Shown here: in pieces, positions 1 to 10,700 of the stretch
Position numbering within the stretch: position 1 is the first letter of the stretch
Layout: the number at the start of each line of letters is the position of its first letter
NCBI RefSeq assembly: GCF_901000735.1
Contig: NC_081546.1
Location: 9,326,254-9,390,253, forward strand
From: Corylus avellana
Taxonomy: Eukaryota; Streptophyta; Magnoliopsida; Fagales; Betulaceae
Length of the DNA: 64,000 bases
Direction: 5' to 3'
The notes under the pieces: generated by a model
What the model saw: the letters and a program-made list of their open reading frames with translations, nothing else
Database searches by the model: none
What the model was told of the DNA's origin: nothing
Translations under genes and position numbers: made by a program

Positions 1-127
1 ATATATGGTCCGAAGACTTGGAGCACATGAGTCAAGCTAAAAAAGCACTTGTAGTTTTCAACAAATTGGGAGTGGGAATCAACTTCAAGTTCACATCAGT
101 GTAGAGAAAGTTCAAAGGATAAAGGTA

Positions 128-1089
128 ATGAAGCCGTTCAGTAGCTCAGAGTCCTTGGGTTCTTTGATCTCCATTTGTCCAGCTAAAGGTAATTAAACAA
201 AATTCAAGGACACATTTCTGGGATCAAAAGGAATTAAATTAATTTTCGTTTTCTTTCACCATTGTTTATATATGCAGAGAAGAAAGAGCAACCCAACACA
301 CAGGGTTACAGTGAAGAATTCCAGGCAATGCTCGACAGGTTTAACCAAGAAGACATGGGGTACGATACCCACCACCTCGTATTGGGAAAGAAACGGCGGC
401 TAAGCTTGGATCAGGTGAAGGCATTGGAGAAGAACTTTGAGGTGGAGAACAAGCTTGAACCAGAGCGGAAGGTGAAACTCGGCGAAGAATTAGGCTTGCA
501 GCCACGACAAGTAGCTATATGGTTCCAAAACCGCCGAGCCCGTTGGAAGACTAAGCAATTGGAGAGAGACTACGGCGTTCTCAAAGCCACTTATGATGCT
601 CTGAAGCTTGACTATCACAATCTTGGGCAAGAAAATGAAGCTCTAACCACAAAGGTATATGAATAAATTCTCATTTTTTTGGGTTGAATCTCAAAGTCTC
701 ATTTTTGGGTTCTTGGATTGCAGCTGAGAGAGTTGAAAGCGAAGCTCTGCAGAGAAAGTGCAGAAAGCATTAATTGCTCTGTTAAAGAAGAGTGTTTAAT
801 CTCAGAGTTGGACAACAATGGTTTACGTGAGAAGGAAGGGCATGAGAATTCAAAAGATGGGTCATCGGATAGCGATTCAAATGGGATCGTGAAGGAAGAA
901 ATGAGCAAAATGAATATTTCTCTCTGCTTCAATAATGGGTCGTCTTCATCTTCAACTTCACTGGTGAAAACATACCAATCTCAGCATGTGAGGATGGAAG
1001 ACCAGAGCTTGTTTAGTACAGAGGAGGGCTGTAATTTCTTTTCGGTGGATCAAGCTCCTACTCTCCACTGGTACTTCCCTGAGCAGTGA
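128..1089 (+). CDS. HD-Zip class I homeobox-leucine zipper transcription factor, ATHB5/6/16-like, three exons
   Basis: Nuclear transcription factor that dimerises through its zipper; class I members bind pseudopalindromic AATNATT sites. The join is 128-188, 278-654 and 724-1089, giving 267 aa. Splice sites are AAAG|GTAATT, TATGCAG|AG, AAAG|GTATAT and TTGCAG|CT, and phases agree. The short first exon begins [15 protein letters not shown], the family N-terminus, so ATG at 128 is the start even though no long open frame shows there. The homeodomain is about residues 56-113, with WFQNRRAR at 102-109. Zipper leucines fall at 115, 122, 129, 136, 143 and 150, and the second intron splits the zipper. 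The middle is acidic and Ser-rich. The C-terminus [12 protein letters not shown] resembles the aromatic tail of ATHB5/6-type proteins but is slightly short. Members of this clade are ABA-related; that is family knowledge, not seen here. The promoter lies mostly outside the window. Confidence 0.95.
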
Positions 1090-1521
1090 AGCCATTGTCT
1101 CTAATAAAGAAGTTGCAGAAAAAGTTCGCAATTCCATGTTTGCAGGATGCCTCTAGTTTTTTGTTTTAAATTATTATTTCTAGTGTAAGATAATCCCTAC
1201 TCCTGCTTAAGACAAGCTAATTTCGTTAAGTTGATATCTATCAATGAGAACAGATTTTGTTCCAAATGCTGTGGCATGATGTACTTTAATATGAGTCTAC
1301 GAATCTCTCTTGGGAATTCAAAAAGCAAGAGCTGATTGAGTTGTTAAAAGCAAATTTCCTGGCATGTTTGCATTGAACACAAACAAGGCCAAAAAGTAGG
1401 GGTAGCCATTTGCTAATTGGTATGTTGTGTTTGAATCGTGTTGAAACATCTCACTAATTTCGTATTGAATAGTTATTGATCTCGCACACAATCAAAACAT
1501 CAAAAGGCTGGCTGGATGACA

Positions 1522-1560
<39 letters not shown>

Positions 1561-3550
1561 CTGTTTTTTCAATGTTTTGGTTTGTGATGGGTGCCCATCA
1601 TCAACACACCCGCATGTGGTTGGTGAAAAGTAGATATTGACGCATAGCTAACAGTTTGAATGAGAAAGACTGCTATAAAGGGATGGGGATACCTCTATAC
1701 CTCATACTGTAGACTGCACCATTTTAGCTGCCCTAGACTTTCAAAAGTGACTTGGATGGGGATGTGGGACGACAAGGGTTCATGTATGCAACTCATCTTT
1801 CATTGCCTCCAGCACATTCTTGGAGGTCTCTCAGCATAAAGTAACCTCTGAAAATCAGTCGTCTTTTATTACTTTTTATCATATTTTGTGTTGAGTTCAA
1901 ACCAAATTTTATGAGTTGTATTAATGTATAGGTATACAACTATAAATTATCAACTATAATACAATATATTTAACTAAATAGGTCAAATTCTTCCAACTCT
2001 TATCTATTAATTTTGTATTTGATTAGCATCAAATTCTCGTATCAAGAAAGAATTGAACAAGTTGAACCAACTAACTAGGGTACTGCTCATGAACAGATTA
2101 CAATATCAATCAATTTGAAGCCCCTCTAGCTCACTGTATTTTGAAGTCTGTCTTGTGTAATAATGGTAACCCACAATCTATTGAACAGAGCTTATCCAAT
2201 TGTAGTGTGATATTCCATTTTTGCTAGCTTTTTTAGAGCAAGATCTATAAAACTAATGAAAGGTGGAGAGTGGGAAGAGTCCCTTTCCATATACATACAA
2301 CTTTATGTGAGAAAAAGACAGATAAAAAAGCTGCTGCGACAACCTCCATGTCTCGTTCATGGCAGAGGTGGGACCCTTGTGTCATCCATGTTTGACTGTT
2401 AGTGCCCTATGGAATCTAGCTGACTGCAGTGAAAGCCACCCATTCCCTTCCTCCTCATTTCGGTGCATTTTGCTTAATAAAATCAAACACTAGGCAATTG
2501 GTCGCAACAATGATTCAACTTTTTCTCCAACAGAGCAACACTTTTCATGGATGACATGTTACCAGTAACCACGGATGTTGGTTGATGATGACCAAGCAAT
2601 ATACGTTGCTGTCAAAGTGTTGGCCAGTACAACACCCAGCTCGAAAGGATTCATTGGATGAGGATTTCATTTGACAACAAATAGAAATTAAGGAAGAGAT
2701 GTTAATGTGAAAGAATTTTCTTCGCAAATTCATAGCTTAGCTACCCAACTACTAGTTATTCAAATTACACTATCATAATTAAGTATTTGAAATTAGTGAG
2801 GGAATGAACAAGACCCACCATTAATGATTAATTTATTAATCATTTCAAAGATTAAATTGGGTAACAAAGTTCATACCTAATAAATGTGAACAAGTAATTT
2901 AAGAGTGTAATTAAAGAAAGAACAATAAAATCACAATCGAGACAAATTGTTTATGTGACTTGGTACTAATTAAGGTCCATGTTTGTGGGCAATCCGACTG
3001 TTATATATTAGAAAATAAAATGTAAAATAGAGAGACAAACCAAGATTTGTGGTGGTTTAGCTTTGAAGGCCTACTTAGACCATTGCTAATGTCCAGTAGG
3101 GCTTCATTTTTTTTAATTTTTTTTTTTTTTAATATTGAATTGTATATTACCGTATATGAAATTGAGTTGTATTTATAAAGAGGGTAAGGTGTGACAAAAA
3201 AAGTTAATATGTGGAAAATATCATAGTGTGCCAAACAAGGTAAGGTGAGGTGTGCTAAACAAGGTAACCTAATAAGGATACAGAAATGTTACGGTTCTTT
3301 CTTGTGTTTTCCTAGTATTCTCTTGGTTCTAGGTGGATATTGTTTTACAAAAAAGTAGAAAATATATATATATTACCCAACCGGTCCTTAAAAAAAAAAA
3401 TAATAATAATATTCACGTAGGATTAGGAGAACACCAACTATAGCATTCCTCATCAGAAAAATATAATAATTTCAACATACTCTGAAACTCAAGGTAAAAA
3501 ATAGAATTCTAAAGGAAAAATGAGTAGGCACCACACATAAGGCGGAGCAT
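1090..3550. other. Gene-free intergenic DNA
   Basis: About 2.5 kb downstream of the HD-Zip gene. Both strands hold only short open frames with no recognisable domain. A poly-T run lies near 1525-1560 and A/T homopolymers near 3110-3130 and 3390. I see no element with clear ends. Confidence 0.6.
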
Positions 3551-3660
3551 GAAAATACTTGTAGGAGAATACAACGGTTCATGAAGTGAGAGAATAAAAT
3601 CACATGAAAATACTTGCAGGAGAATACTACAGCTTATGAAGTGAGAGAATAAAATCACAG
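3551..3660. repeat. Tandem duplication, 2 x 55 bp
   Basis: Units begin GAAAATACTTG at 3551 and 3606 and share the ending GTGAGAGAATAAAATCACA. They differ at only a few positions. No coding function is visible. Confidence 0.8.
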
Positions 3661-4138
3661 GGTAAGGTTGGTGACCATTCGACGCACCTTGGCACACATG
3701 ACTATGGTTAGGGGTGAGAATCGGATAATGCGGTTAGGGATTTGCACTTGCCGCATTTTGCTCTAACATGGTCGGCAAAGTCGGTAATATCACCGACTTT
3801 TGCCAATAGTGATTCGTACTGCTACCGACAATTCAGTTTAATGTGACGGTCAGTAATGTCGGTTTGGGGTGGGCCACGATTTTTGTATTTGGACTATTGG
3901 ACCAACCAGCAAAAAATAAATTCAAACAGAAAGAAAATAAATTCTTGGCACTTGCTTAGCCATGGAAGCTTGGCTCCACTTTCTCGGCAACCAAATAGCA
4001 AGAAAATAAATTCAAAATCAGATTAAAAAACACACAATCAGAGACCACAACTTGAAACAAAAAGGGTAGAGGAACTCAAAGCCAATCACTGTCTAAAACA
4101 TTGTTTCTGAGCAAGCAAACCTTCAAGAAAATTCGAAA

Positions 4139-4500
4139 GCTACAATAGGCTGAGATGAGAGTGAGAGTGACAGAGAAAGGCGGAGATGAGTGACAGAGAG
4201 AGGTGGAGATGAGAGAGTGAGAGTTATAGAAAGATCCAAAGATTTTGAGCGGCTAGGGTTAGGAAATAGGGAAGCTATGCATATATATAGGTAATCAAAA
4301 CGATGCCGTTTTGAATAGATTATTCATTATATTATTCACTTCTCAAAACGGCGTGGTTTTGAGTACCTGTATATACATATAGTTTCTTCCCCATTTCCTA
4401 ACCTTAGCCCCTCAAAATCTCTGGATCTCTTTGTAACTCTCACTCTCTCATCTCCGCCTCTCTTTGTCTCTCATCTTCACTCCGCCTCTCTGTGTCACTC
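4139..4500. repeat. Imperfect foldback, about 150-bp arms
   Basis: The left arm (about 4139-4310) carries GGCGGAGATGAG, a GAGAGTGAGAG stretch, GATCCAAAGATTTTGAG and CTAGGGTTAGGAAATAGG. The right arm (about 4330-4500) carries their reverse complements in mirrored order. The centre pairs AAAACGATGCCGTTTTGA with TCAAAACGGCGTGGTTTTGA. It lies inside a CGGT-rich stretch (about 3713-4800) with many GTCGGT words, suggesting the core of a non-autonomous DNA transposon. Outer ends and a TSD could not be fixed. Confidence 0.65.
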
Positions 4501-4800
4501 GGTAATGTCGGTCGGTGTCGGTCGAAAACCGACTTCCCCAAAACCCCTTTCACCTACTGCACCGACACTGTCAGAATAGAGAAAACCATGCCGCCTTCCA
4601 TCCGTCATCTAGGTGGTCACAATCGGCTATGGGTAGCACACGGTCGGAACATGGACAATAAGCGGCGCTCTGTGAATTTGCTCAGCTCTAACTACGGTGA
4701 TCGATGCGGTTTACAACATGATAGTAACATACGATGGCACTCTCAATGAACCGGTGGACAGAGATGCCGACGGACCGGTAGACAGAGGTGTCTAAGCCGT

Positions 4801-6370
4801 TGAGCAAATAGTTTACATTGCGTTATTATGTCTCCTAGTTGATAATAGCTAGTTGAAAATTTTCATTTCAAAATGGCACTAACAAAACATTTTCTTTGTT
4901 TCTTCCTAAATTTCACGAACAAAATTTTTATAAAGGGGAGCAAATTTAATGCCCCGTGTAATTAAACCTTGTAGTGTAAATAATAGATCACGAAACTTAA
5001 TTAACTCAATCTCTTGCACGCTTTAAATTCTCTTTGGAACCATGTAGTATTTAAAAATGAATTTCTACTTTACTAATAATTTTATTTAAAAATAGTAACG
5101 TTCAAGATTGAGCTTGAACATTCGCCAGAGAACACGATCGAAGTTGGATTCGAACGATTGTCTTTGAACAATTGAAGTATCCAACGAACATTCTAACCAT
5201 CTAGACAACCTTTTTTTTGACATGTGAGACACCTCGATCATCCTTATTCCTTAGCTCGCCTATATAAAGGACAATACGTCCACTAGCCACCGTTTTCAAC
5301 CCTTGTAGTCCAGAACACCCTAGACTTAGAGAGAGAGAGAGATTTTTCCCCTCAAAGCTTGAAGAACTCCTACTTTGTGGTCAAGAGCTTGATGCATACT
5401 TCTAGTCTTTAATTTTCAAGTATATGCTTTTACTATTTAAATTCGTATTTGCTTATATTTAAGTCTTTTCATAGATATATTAAGGGCATAACATGGTAAT
5501 CTACCTTGAAGAAATTGGTTTTTACATGGAAAGGCATGAAATTTAAAAATGGGTTTCATTGTGGTAATATGGTAGCAAGATAATCTTAAAACAACATTTT
5601 CAAACCCTTGTTCATGATGTTTTAATAATGTGCTAAGAATGATTAATGAAAGTTACTACCTTTACAATTTTTTAGTAATACGTGAGGATGGATCTGATCA
5701 TTATATGTATTTACATAAATTTGTGTGTTTCTAAGATTGTTGGGTTGAGTAGAAAGTTATGTTACTGCATGAAAATAGGGTTTAAGGTTGATTTTGCATT
5801 TTTTAGTTCCTCACCTAGGGGAACAAACGTTCGACCATCGCTAGAACGAACATTCGAACCTAGTAGGTTGAATGTTCGACCCTCGAGGAACGAATGATCG
5901 ATGCCAGTAGGGAAGGATAAGTAGGGTTTTTAATTACAGATTAAGATTTCGATCACATGATTAGGGTTTTACGTGTGTAGATTAGGATTCTTAGCTTATG
6001 GTGTTTAATATTAGAGTGTGATTTGTGGTGATTGGTGATTAAGATATTCGTAAGTGAGGAAAATCGTGTGAGGTAAGTAAATGCTTATGAAACTATTTTT
6101 AGACAAACATTTGATATGTTAGTGAACTAAGAATGCTTTACTTTTCAAATAACATGTCTTGAGCCTAGTGATTTTTACAATATGTTTATAACTAGTTCAA
6201 ATAAGTATATGCTTATACGATTTACAATAAATGAACAAAATAGGTCTCACAGGATAGGCCCAACATGAGTGGAAAGGGGTTAAGAACCCAAGTAGACGAT
6301 ATGGAGGATAATTATGACTATTAGCTCTTGTATATAGTATAAAGCACGATTTATTGCATTAAAACACAAG
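4801..6370. other. Gene-free stretch, possible decayed LTR-retrotransposon sequence
   Basis: No gene is recognisable. CCTATATAAAGG near 5260 resembles a core promoter and is followed by GA-rich sequence. Around 5820-5895 there is a cluster of GTTCGA/GAACGA words. The texture is that of an old LTR, but no LTR pair, primer site or coding domain was found. Confidence 0.3.
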
Positions 6371-6543
6371 TGAGATGAGTTTCCGCCGTCTCTTAGCATC
6401 GACTAACCCATGTGCAAGTGATGTTCACATGGAACATTTCCCCTCTTCGACCTTCAAAGTTCTCATTTGAATATTTGCACCGACAGCCGCTCCGCCTGGG
6501 CTCGCGCACCAAGTTTTGCAACGACCATTGCGCCCTCCTACTA
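6371..6543 (-). pseudogene. Nuclear 25S rRNA gene fragment, decayed
   Basis: Read on the minus strand, this follows the plant 25S rRNA segment that contains AGTAGGAGGGCGC, GCGCGAGCCCAGGCGGAGCG, GCAAATATTCAAATGAGAAC, TTTGAAGGTCGAAGAGGGG and ACTTGCACATGGGTTAGTCG, in the correct order. About 17 bases expected between GTCGGTGC and AAATATTC are missing, and many C/G to T/A changes suggest methylation-driven decay. Flanking sequence is not rDNA, so this is an isolated insertion rather than part of an rDNA array. Confidence 0.85.
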
Positions 6544-8271
6544 TTTATTATCAAAATTATGCAAGCTCTTTTCCTTCAAATTAATCACATTTCAACAACG
6601 TAATAATGAAGGCAACACATATCATTTGAAAAACCCCACATTTAAACCTGATGATGGTTACTAACTATTCCTTAAGGCTCATTACATAAGCTAGTTTCCT
6701 AATAATTTACTTACTAAATCTTGGACTTACGCAATTATTTCCCTCCCACATGTGGAACAATTCGATGTTTTGCAGATTAGCAGGTTGCCAAGCCATAGAG
6801 TGAGAAATTCACTAGGATAAAGATGTCAAGCAAACAACTTACGTTGTCAAGTTTTATGTAGATTGTAGTTAATTATTAATGCTATAGTCATGTCTGTTTG
6901 GAAGCTCTAAGTCCATATTAAAGATACTTGATGTTATTTAAGGTCATTTAAGATCTAAGTGCCTACCCATAATTTATCAATCATGACTCTCCACCCATCT
7001 TAGGACTGCTGACATGGCATTAACAAGGGTTGAAAGAGAGAAGAGGCACTTGGTTTTACGTCAAATCGAATTTTTTTTTTTTGCCATTTTTAAAATGATT
7101 TTCTTACACAAAACTAGAAGATTTTGGGCGTCAAGAGAGCCATTATAACAATCTCAATAAGCAAGCCAATTAGCCAAGCACCACCTACCTTTTTTCTGCA
7201 ACTCTCCTGTCAGCTAATATCCTCTGCACCTCTCTTTTCAGCTGATATCCGGTTCACCTTCATAATATTGCTTATCGTTGGGATTTTTACTTTTTCTATT
7301 GAGATCTTTACTTTTCTGAGATCTTATTGAGATCTCAGTAGTGATATATCGGCCGATATCCTTTGCACCTCTATAATATTCACTACAAAAACATGTCATC
7401 TTATAAGTTTTTTTTTTTTTTTTTTTTTAAATGTCATTTTGCTCAAATGGCACGAAAACTATGTTTTTATGTTGTTTACTATGCAAGGGACATAAATATA
7501 AAATATTTTACACCGTTTACTATACAAACAGCACAAATTACAGAATCCAGCTGTCCCTAGTGACCCAAAGTCCAATTAATCCCCTAACCAAGTTGTCTTA
7601 AGCCTAATTAATTATTTTGGGTTACTACATTCTCCACTCCTTATAAAAGAGAATTAATTTAAAGTTTGATTAACTATAAACTAATTAATAAGCATCAGCC
7701 CAAATAACACTTTCTCCCACGGAACACGTGTAACTTACCAAAATATATATAAAAGCTAAACAGAGAAAATGAGATTATATACTATTTTGGTTTCTTCATC
7801 TTCAAAACATTCATAAAACTCTTTCCTGTGCTGATTGAAGCTTCACTCCGCCCTTGCTCTCACTAGTCTCATATCTTTCAGAATAAAAACCCATAAAATC
7901 CACGCTTTATGAGGAGTGATCCCCTTAGTGTGTTAATCTATGAGTTTCATGACCCTTGCATCTTCCGCTAAAAATCTTCTTGAAGTTTGAACCGAAAAAG
8001 AAATTGGAATCAGAAACCATTTATCCTCCAAAAGTCATATATCTCGCCCATCACCTATCACCTACTCAGCATATGAGCTCATTTTTAAAAACATCACAAG
8101 CGGACATTTGGCCCCAACTAAGCAAAATATGGTCTTTTGCCCATCGTAGCCTCCAAAATGTTGGATTGTGGGTAATATTTCAATTTAATAATTTGGCCAA
8201 CCAAAGAAATTACCACATACATTTTTGGGTGCATGCTTATTGCTTAAGTCATTGCTTATATATATATATAT
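6544..8271. other. Gene-free intergenic DNA
   Basis: AT-rich, with poly-T runs near 7070 and 7410-7430 and a few GATATC words near 7220-7360. Reading frames here are short and match no family I recognise. Confidence 0.5.
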
Positions 8272-8429
8272 GAGTAATGATACAACTTACACCGGCGTGC
8301 ATCAACAGTAATGTACGCCAGGCTTAAATTTTTTTTTTTAATTATTATTTTATTATTTTAATTTTTTTTTAAAAAAAAATTAAGCTTGGCGTGCATCACT
8401 GCACGCCGGCGTAAGTTGTATCATTACTC
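8272..8429. mobile_element. MITE with long terminal inverted repeats, 158 bp
   Basis: Starts GAGTAATGATACAACTTAC and ends with its reverse complement. Inside the ends, CCGGCGTGCAT pairs with a mirrored copy, and the centre is a T-run/A-run snapback. Both flanks carry the 9 bases TATATATAT, which fits a Mutator-type 9-bp TSD but is low-complexity. Confidence 0.75.
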
Positions 8430-8776
8430 TATATATATACACATTTTTAGTTCTTTTTCTTCAAAGTCAAACCTTGGTAAAAGCTTAAGGATAATAGAAA
8501 AAAAAAAAAAATTATAGTCTGGTCACAAAACATCAATCATCCAGCAAACTGTTGCGTCCATGAGTAAGTTATAAGTCCAAAATAATTCCTATCATCAAGT
8601 CATTTGATCGAAATCGTTAAATGCACACATGGATCATGACTCAGCCTATTGTAAAACTACAATTTCATCCCAAAATTTTATATGTGTATGTAGGGACGAA
8701 TCTAGAAATTCAATTTTAGGGGCACAAGAATGTATTAAAAAAAAAAATTCAAAGCCAAAATCTGGAATGACATGAA

Positions 8777-9275
8777 TGTTACAAGTGTTTTAATGGTTGG
8801 AAGAAGAATTAAGTTGTGTGGAAGAAAGAAGGCATGTAGCTGAAAAGGAGGGACACGTGGATGGAAGTTAGGAGAATAACAGCTATGAGTCAATTGAGTA
8901 ATTGACACGTGCAATACAGCTGGTATCAACTGAATGTAGTTGTTTCAGTTTAGTAGTTGTAACTGCTGGGATTTTCATACTTTGTATTCGGACCTATTGT
9001 ATTTGGTCACAGGGTATAAATACCCACTCTGTTTTCCATTCGCATTTCATTCAAGCTTTCTCATCTGAATTGTAATCCAACTAGCTTAGCCTTCTTTGTA
9101 GCTAGAGTAATCTGTAGCATGAGTGCGATCATACTCAGAATGATCTTTGTGATTACAATTTTTGCTTGAATCAATAATACTTCATCTTCTTCTCTCTCAA
9201 ATCCTTCCTCTGTTTCTTCTTTCTCTTAAACATTTTTCCCTCTCAAAGTACACTTGCAACAACCAGAGTGTAACA
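8777..9275 (+). repeat. 5' LTR of the gypsy element, 499 bp
   Basis: Pairs with 14012-14526. It contains the core-promoter-like GGGTATAAATACCC near 9013-9026 and ends GAGTGTAACA. The two LTRs differ at scattered positions, and the 3' LTR has an extra GTAGCATGAGTAGTCT-type duplication, so the insertion is not very recent. Confidence 0.93.
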
Positions 9276-9308
9276 AGTGGTGTCAAAGCAGCACTTTCTT
9301 GAACAGCA

Positions 9309-10700
9309 ATGGCAGATGGTACTCGCATGAACTAGATGGGAGAGAGTATAGCTGCTATGAAGAAGCAAATGGAGAAGTATGACAAAGAATTTGAGAGGAT
9401 TGATAATCAAGCAAGGCAGGGAAATGCTGATGTTGACAAAAGATTTGATGAAGTGATAAGCAAACTCTCTCAACTGACTGATATGATGGTGGCACAAAAG
9501 AATCCAGGAACATCTCATCATGCAGCAGATGCTACGGGCTAGGAGGCAGAAGTTGAAGGAAGCAACAATTTGCTTTACCAACTGCTGGCGGCAAGAATAA
9601 GGAAGTGATGAGAGAGGAAGTGGAGTGGCCTGGTGGAAGTATTCTAGTGCAATGGCAGAAAAGATCTCCCATTCAGCAACATTCCAATGATTTTCATCAT
9701 CTTAGAAACAGAGAGGGAAGGACGAATTGGAAGCAAGGCTTTGTTGATACTTATCATCCAAAAGTGCTAGAAGAGAAGATGGAGGGGAGAATTCATCAAC
9801 CTGCACAACAGTACCGAAGAAGGCCATACCAGGAAGATCGAGGTTATGTAGGTGATCATTATGGAGGTTATGGAGGTGATCAGCAAGGAGAGGAGTAGCT
9901 GGCCATTATAACCAGATCAGTAAGAGTAGAATTTCCTACATTTGATGGCAATGATCCCTCGGGGTGGATTTACAAAGCCAATAAGTTTCTTCATGTCCAT
10001 AGAACTACATATAATCAGAAACTCTTGCTTGCCTCTATTCATATGGAAGGCAAAACACTAGTTTGGTTTCAGGATATGGAATTATCTAGTAGTTTGCATA
10101 ATTGGAATGTATTAACTCAGGCTTTATTAGAAAGGTTTGGACCCTCCGGTTATGATGATCCTCTGGAGACACTTTCTAAATTGAAACAAATCACTAGTGT
10201 TGATGATTACAATGAGAGATTTGAGGCATTGCCAAATAGGGTGAGGGGAGTAGATGATCATAATAGAGTGAGTTATTTCTTGGGAGGGTTAAAAGATGAG
10301 ATAAGGTTACCTGTAAGAATGTTTAAACCTCAAACCTATTGGCAGCCTATGATTTAGCTAAAGTGTATTAAGAACATGTCTTGACAGGGAGGAGGTATAG
10401 GAATGCAAGTGGGAATTTTGCTAATATACCAAGGAGTGGGGTTTATAGTAACCAGAATTCTGCCATAGGAACTCCTAAAGCCACAGTTCCTGTCCAAAAA
10501 ATTTCTCAATCACAGATGGAGGATAAGAGAAAAAAAGGGTTGTGTTATAATTGTGATGCCAAGTGGCAATATGGGCATAACTGCTAGAATCCTAAATTGT
10601 TTCTATTGGAAGGATTAGAAGAGTTAGAGGAGAATCCTGTCTTGGAAATGGAGAAGGAGGATTTGATGGAAGTTACTTATGCTATTACTGGCAACAAGCG
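9309..10700 (+). pseudogene. gag of the gypsy element, broken
   Basis: The reading starts MADGTRMN and meets a TAG after eight codons. It continues with a coiled-coil-like segment (KKQMEKYDKEFERIDNQ), then another TAG near 9896. A retrotransposon gag domain follows at about 9930-10357 (EFPTFDGNDPSGWI, LLERFGPSGYDDP). A Cys/His knuckle CYNCDAKWQYGHNC at about 10543-10584 is followed directly by a TAG. At least four disabling stops are visible. Confidence 0.85.

Noticed and set aside
4492..4749. 85-codon open frame rich in Arg
   Set aside because: Lies across the right arm of the foldback and CGGT-rich repeat, with no domain and no conserved partner.
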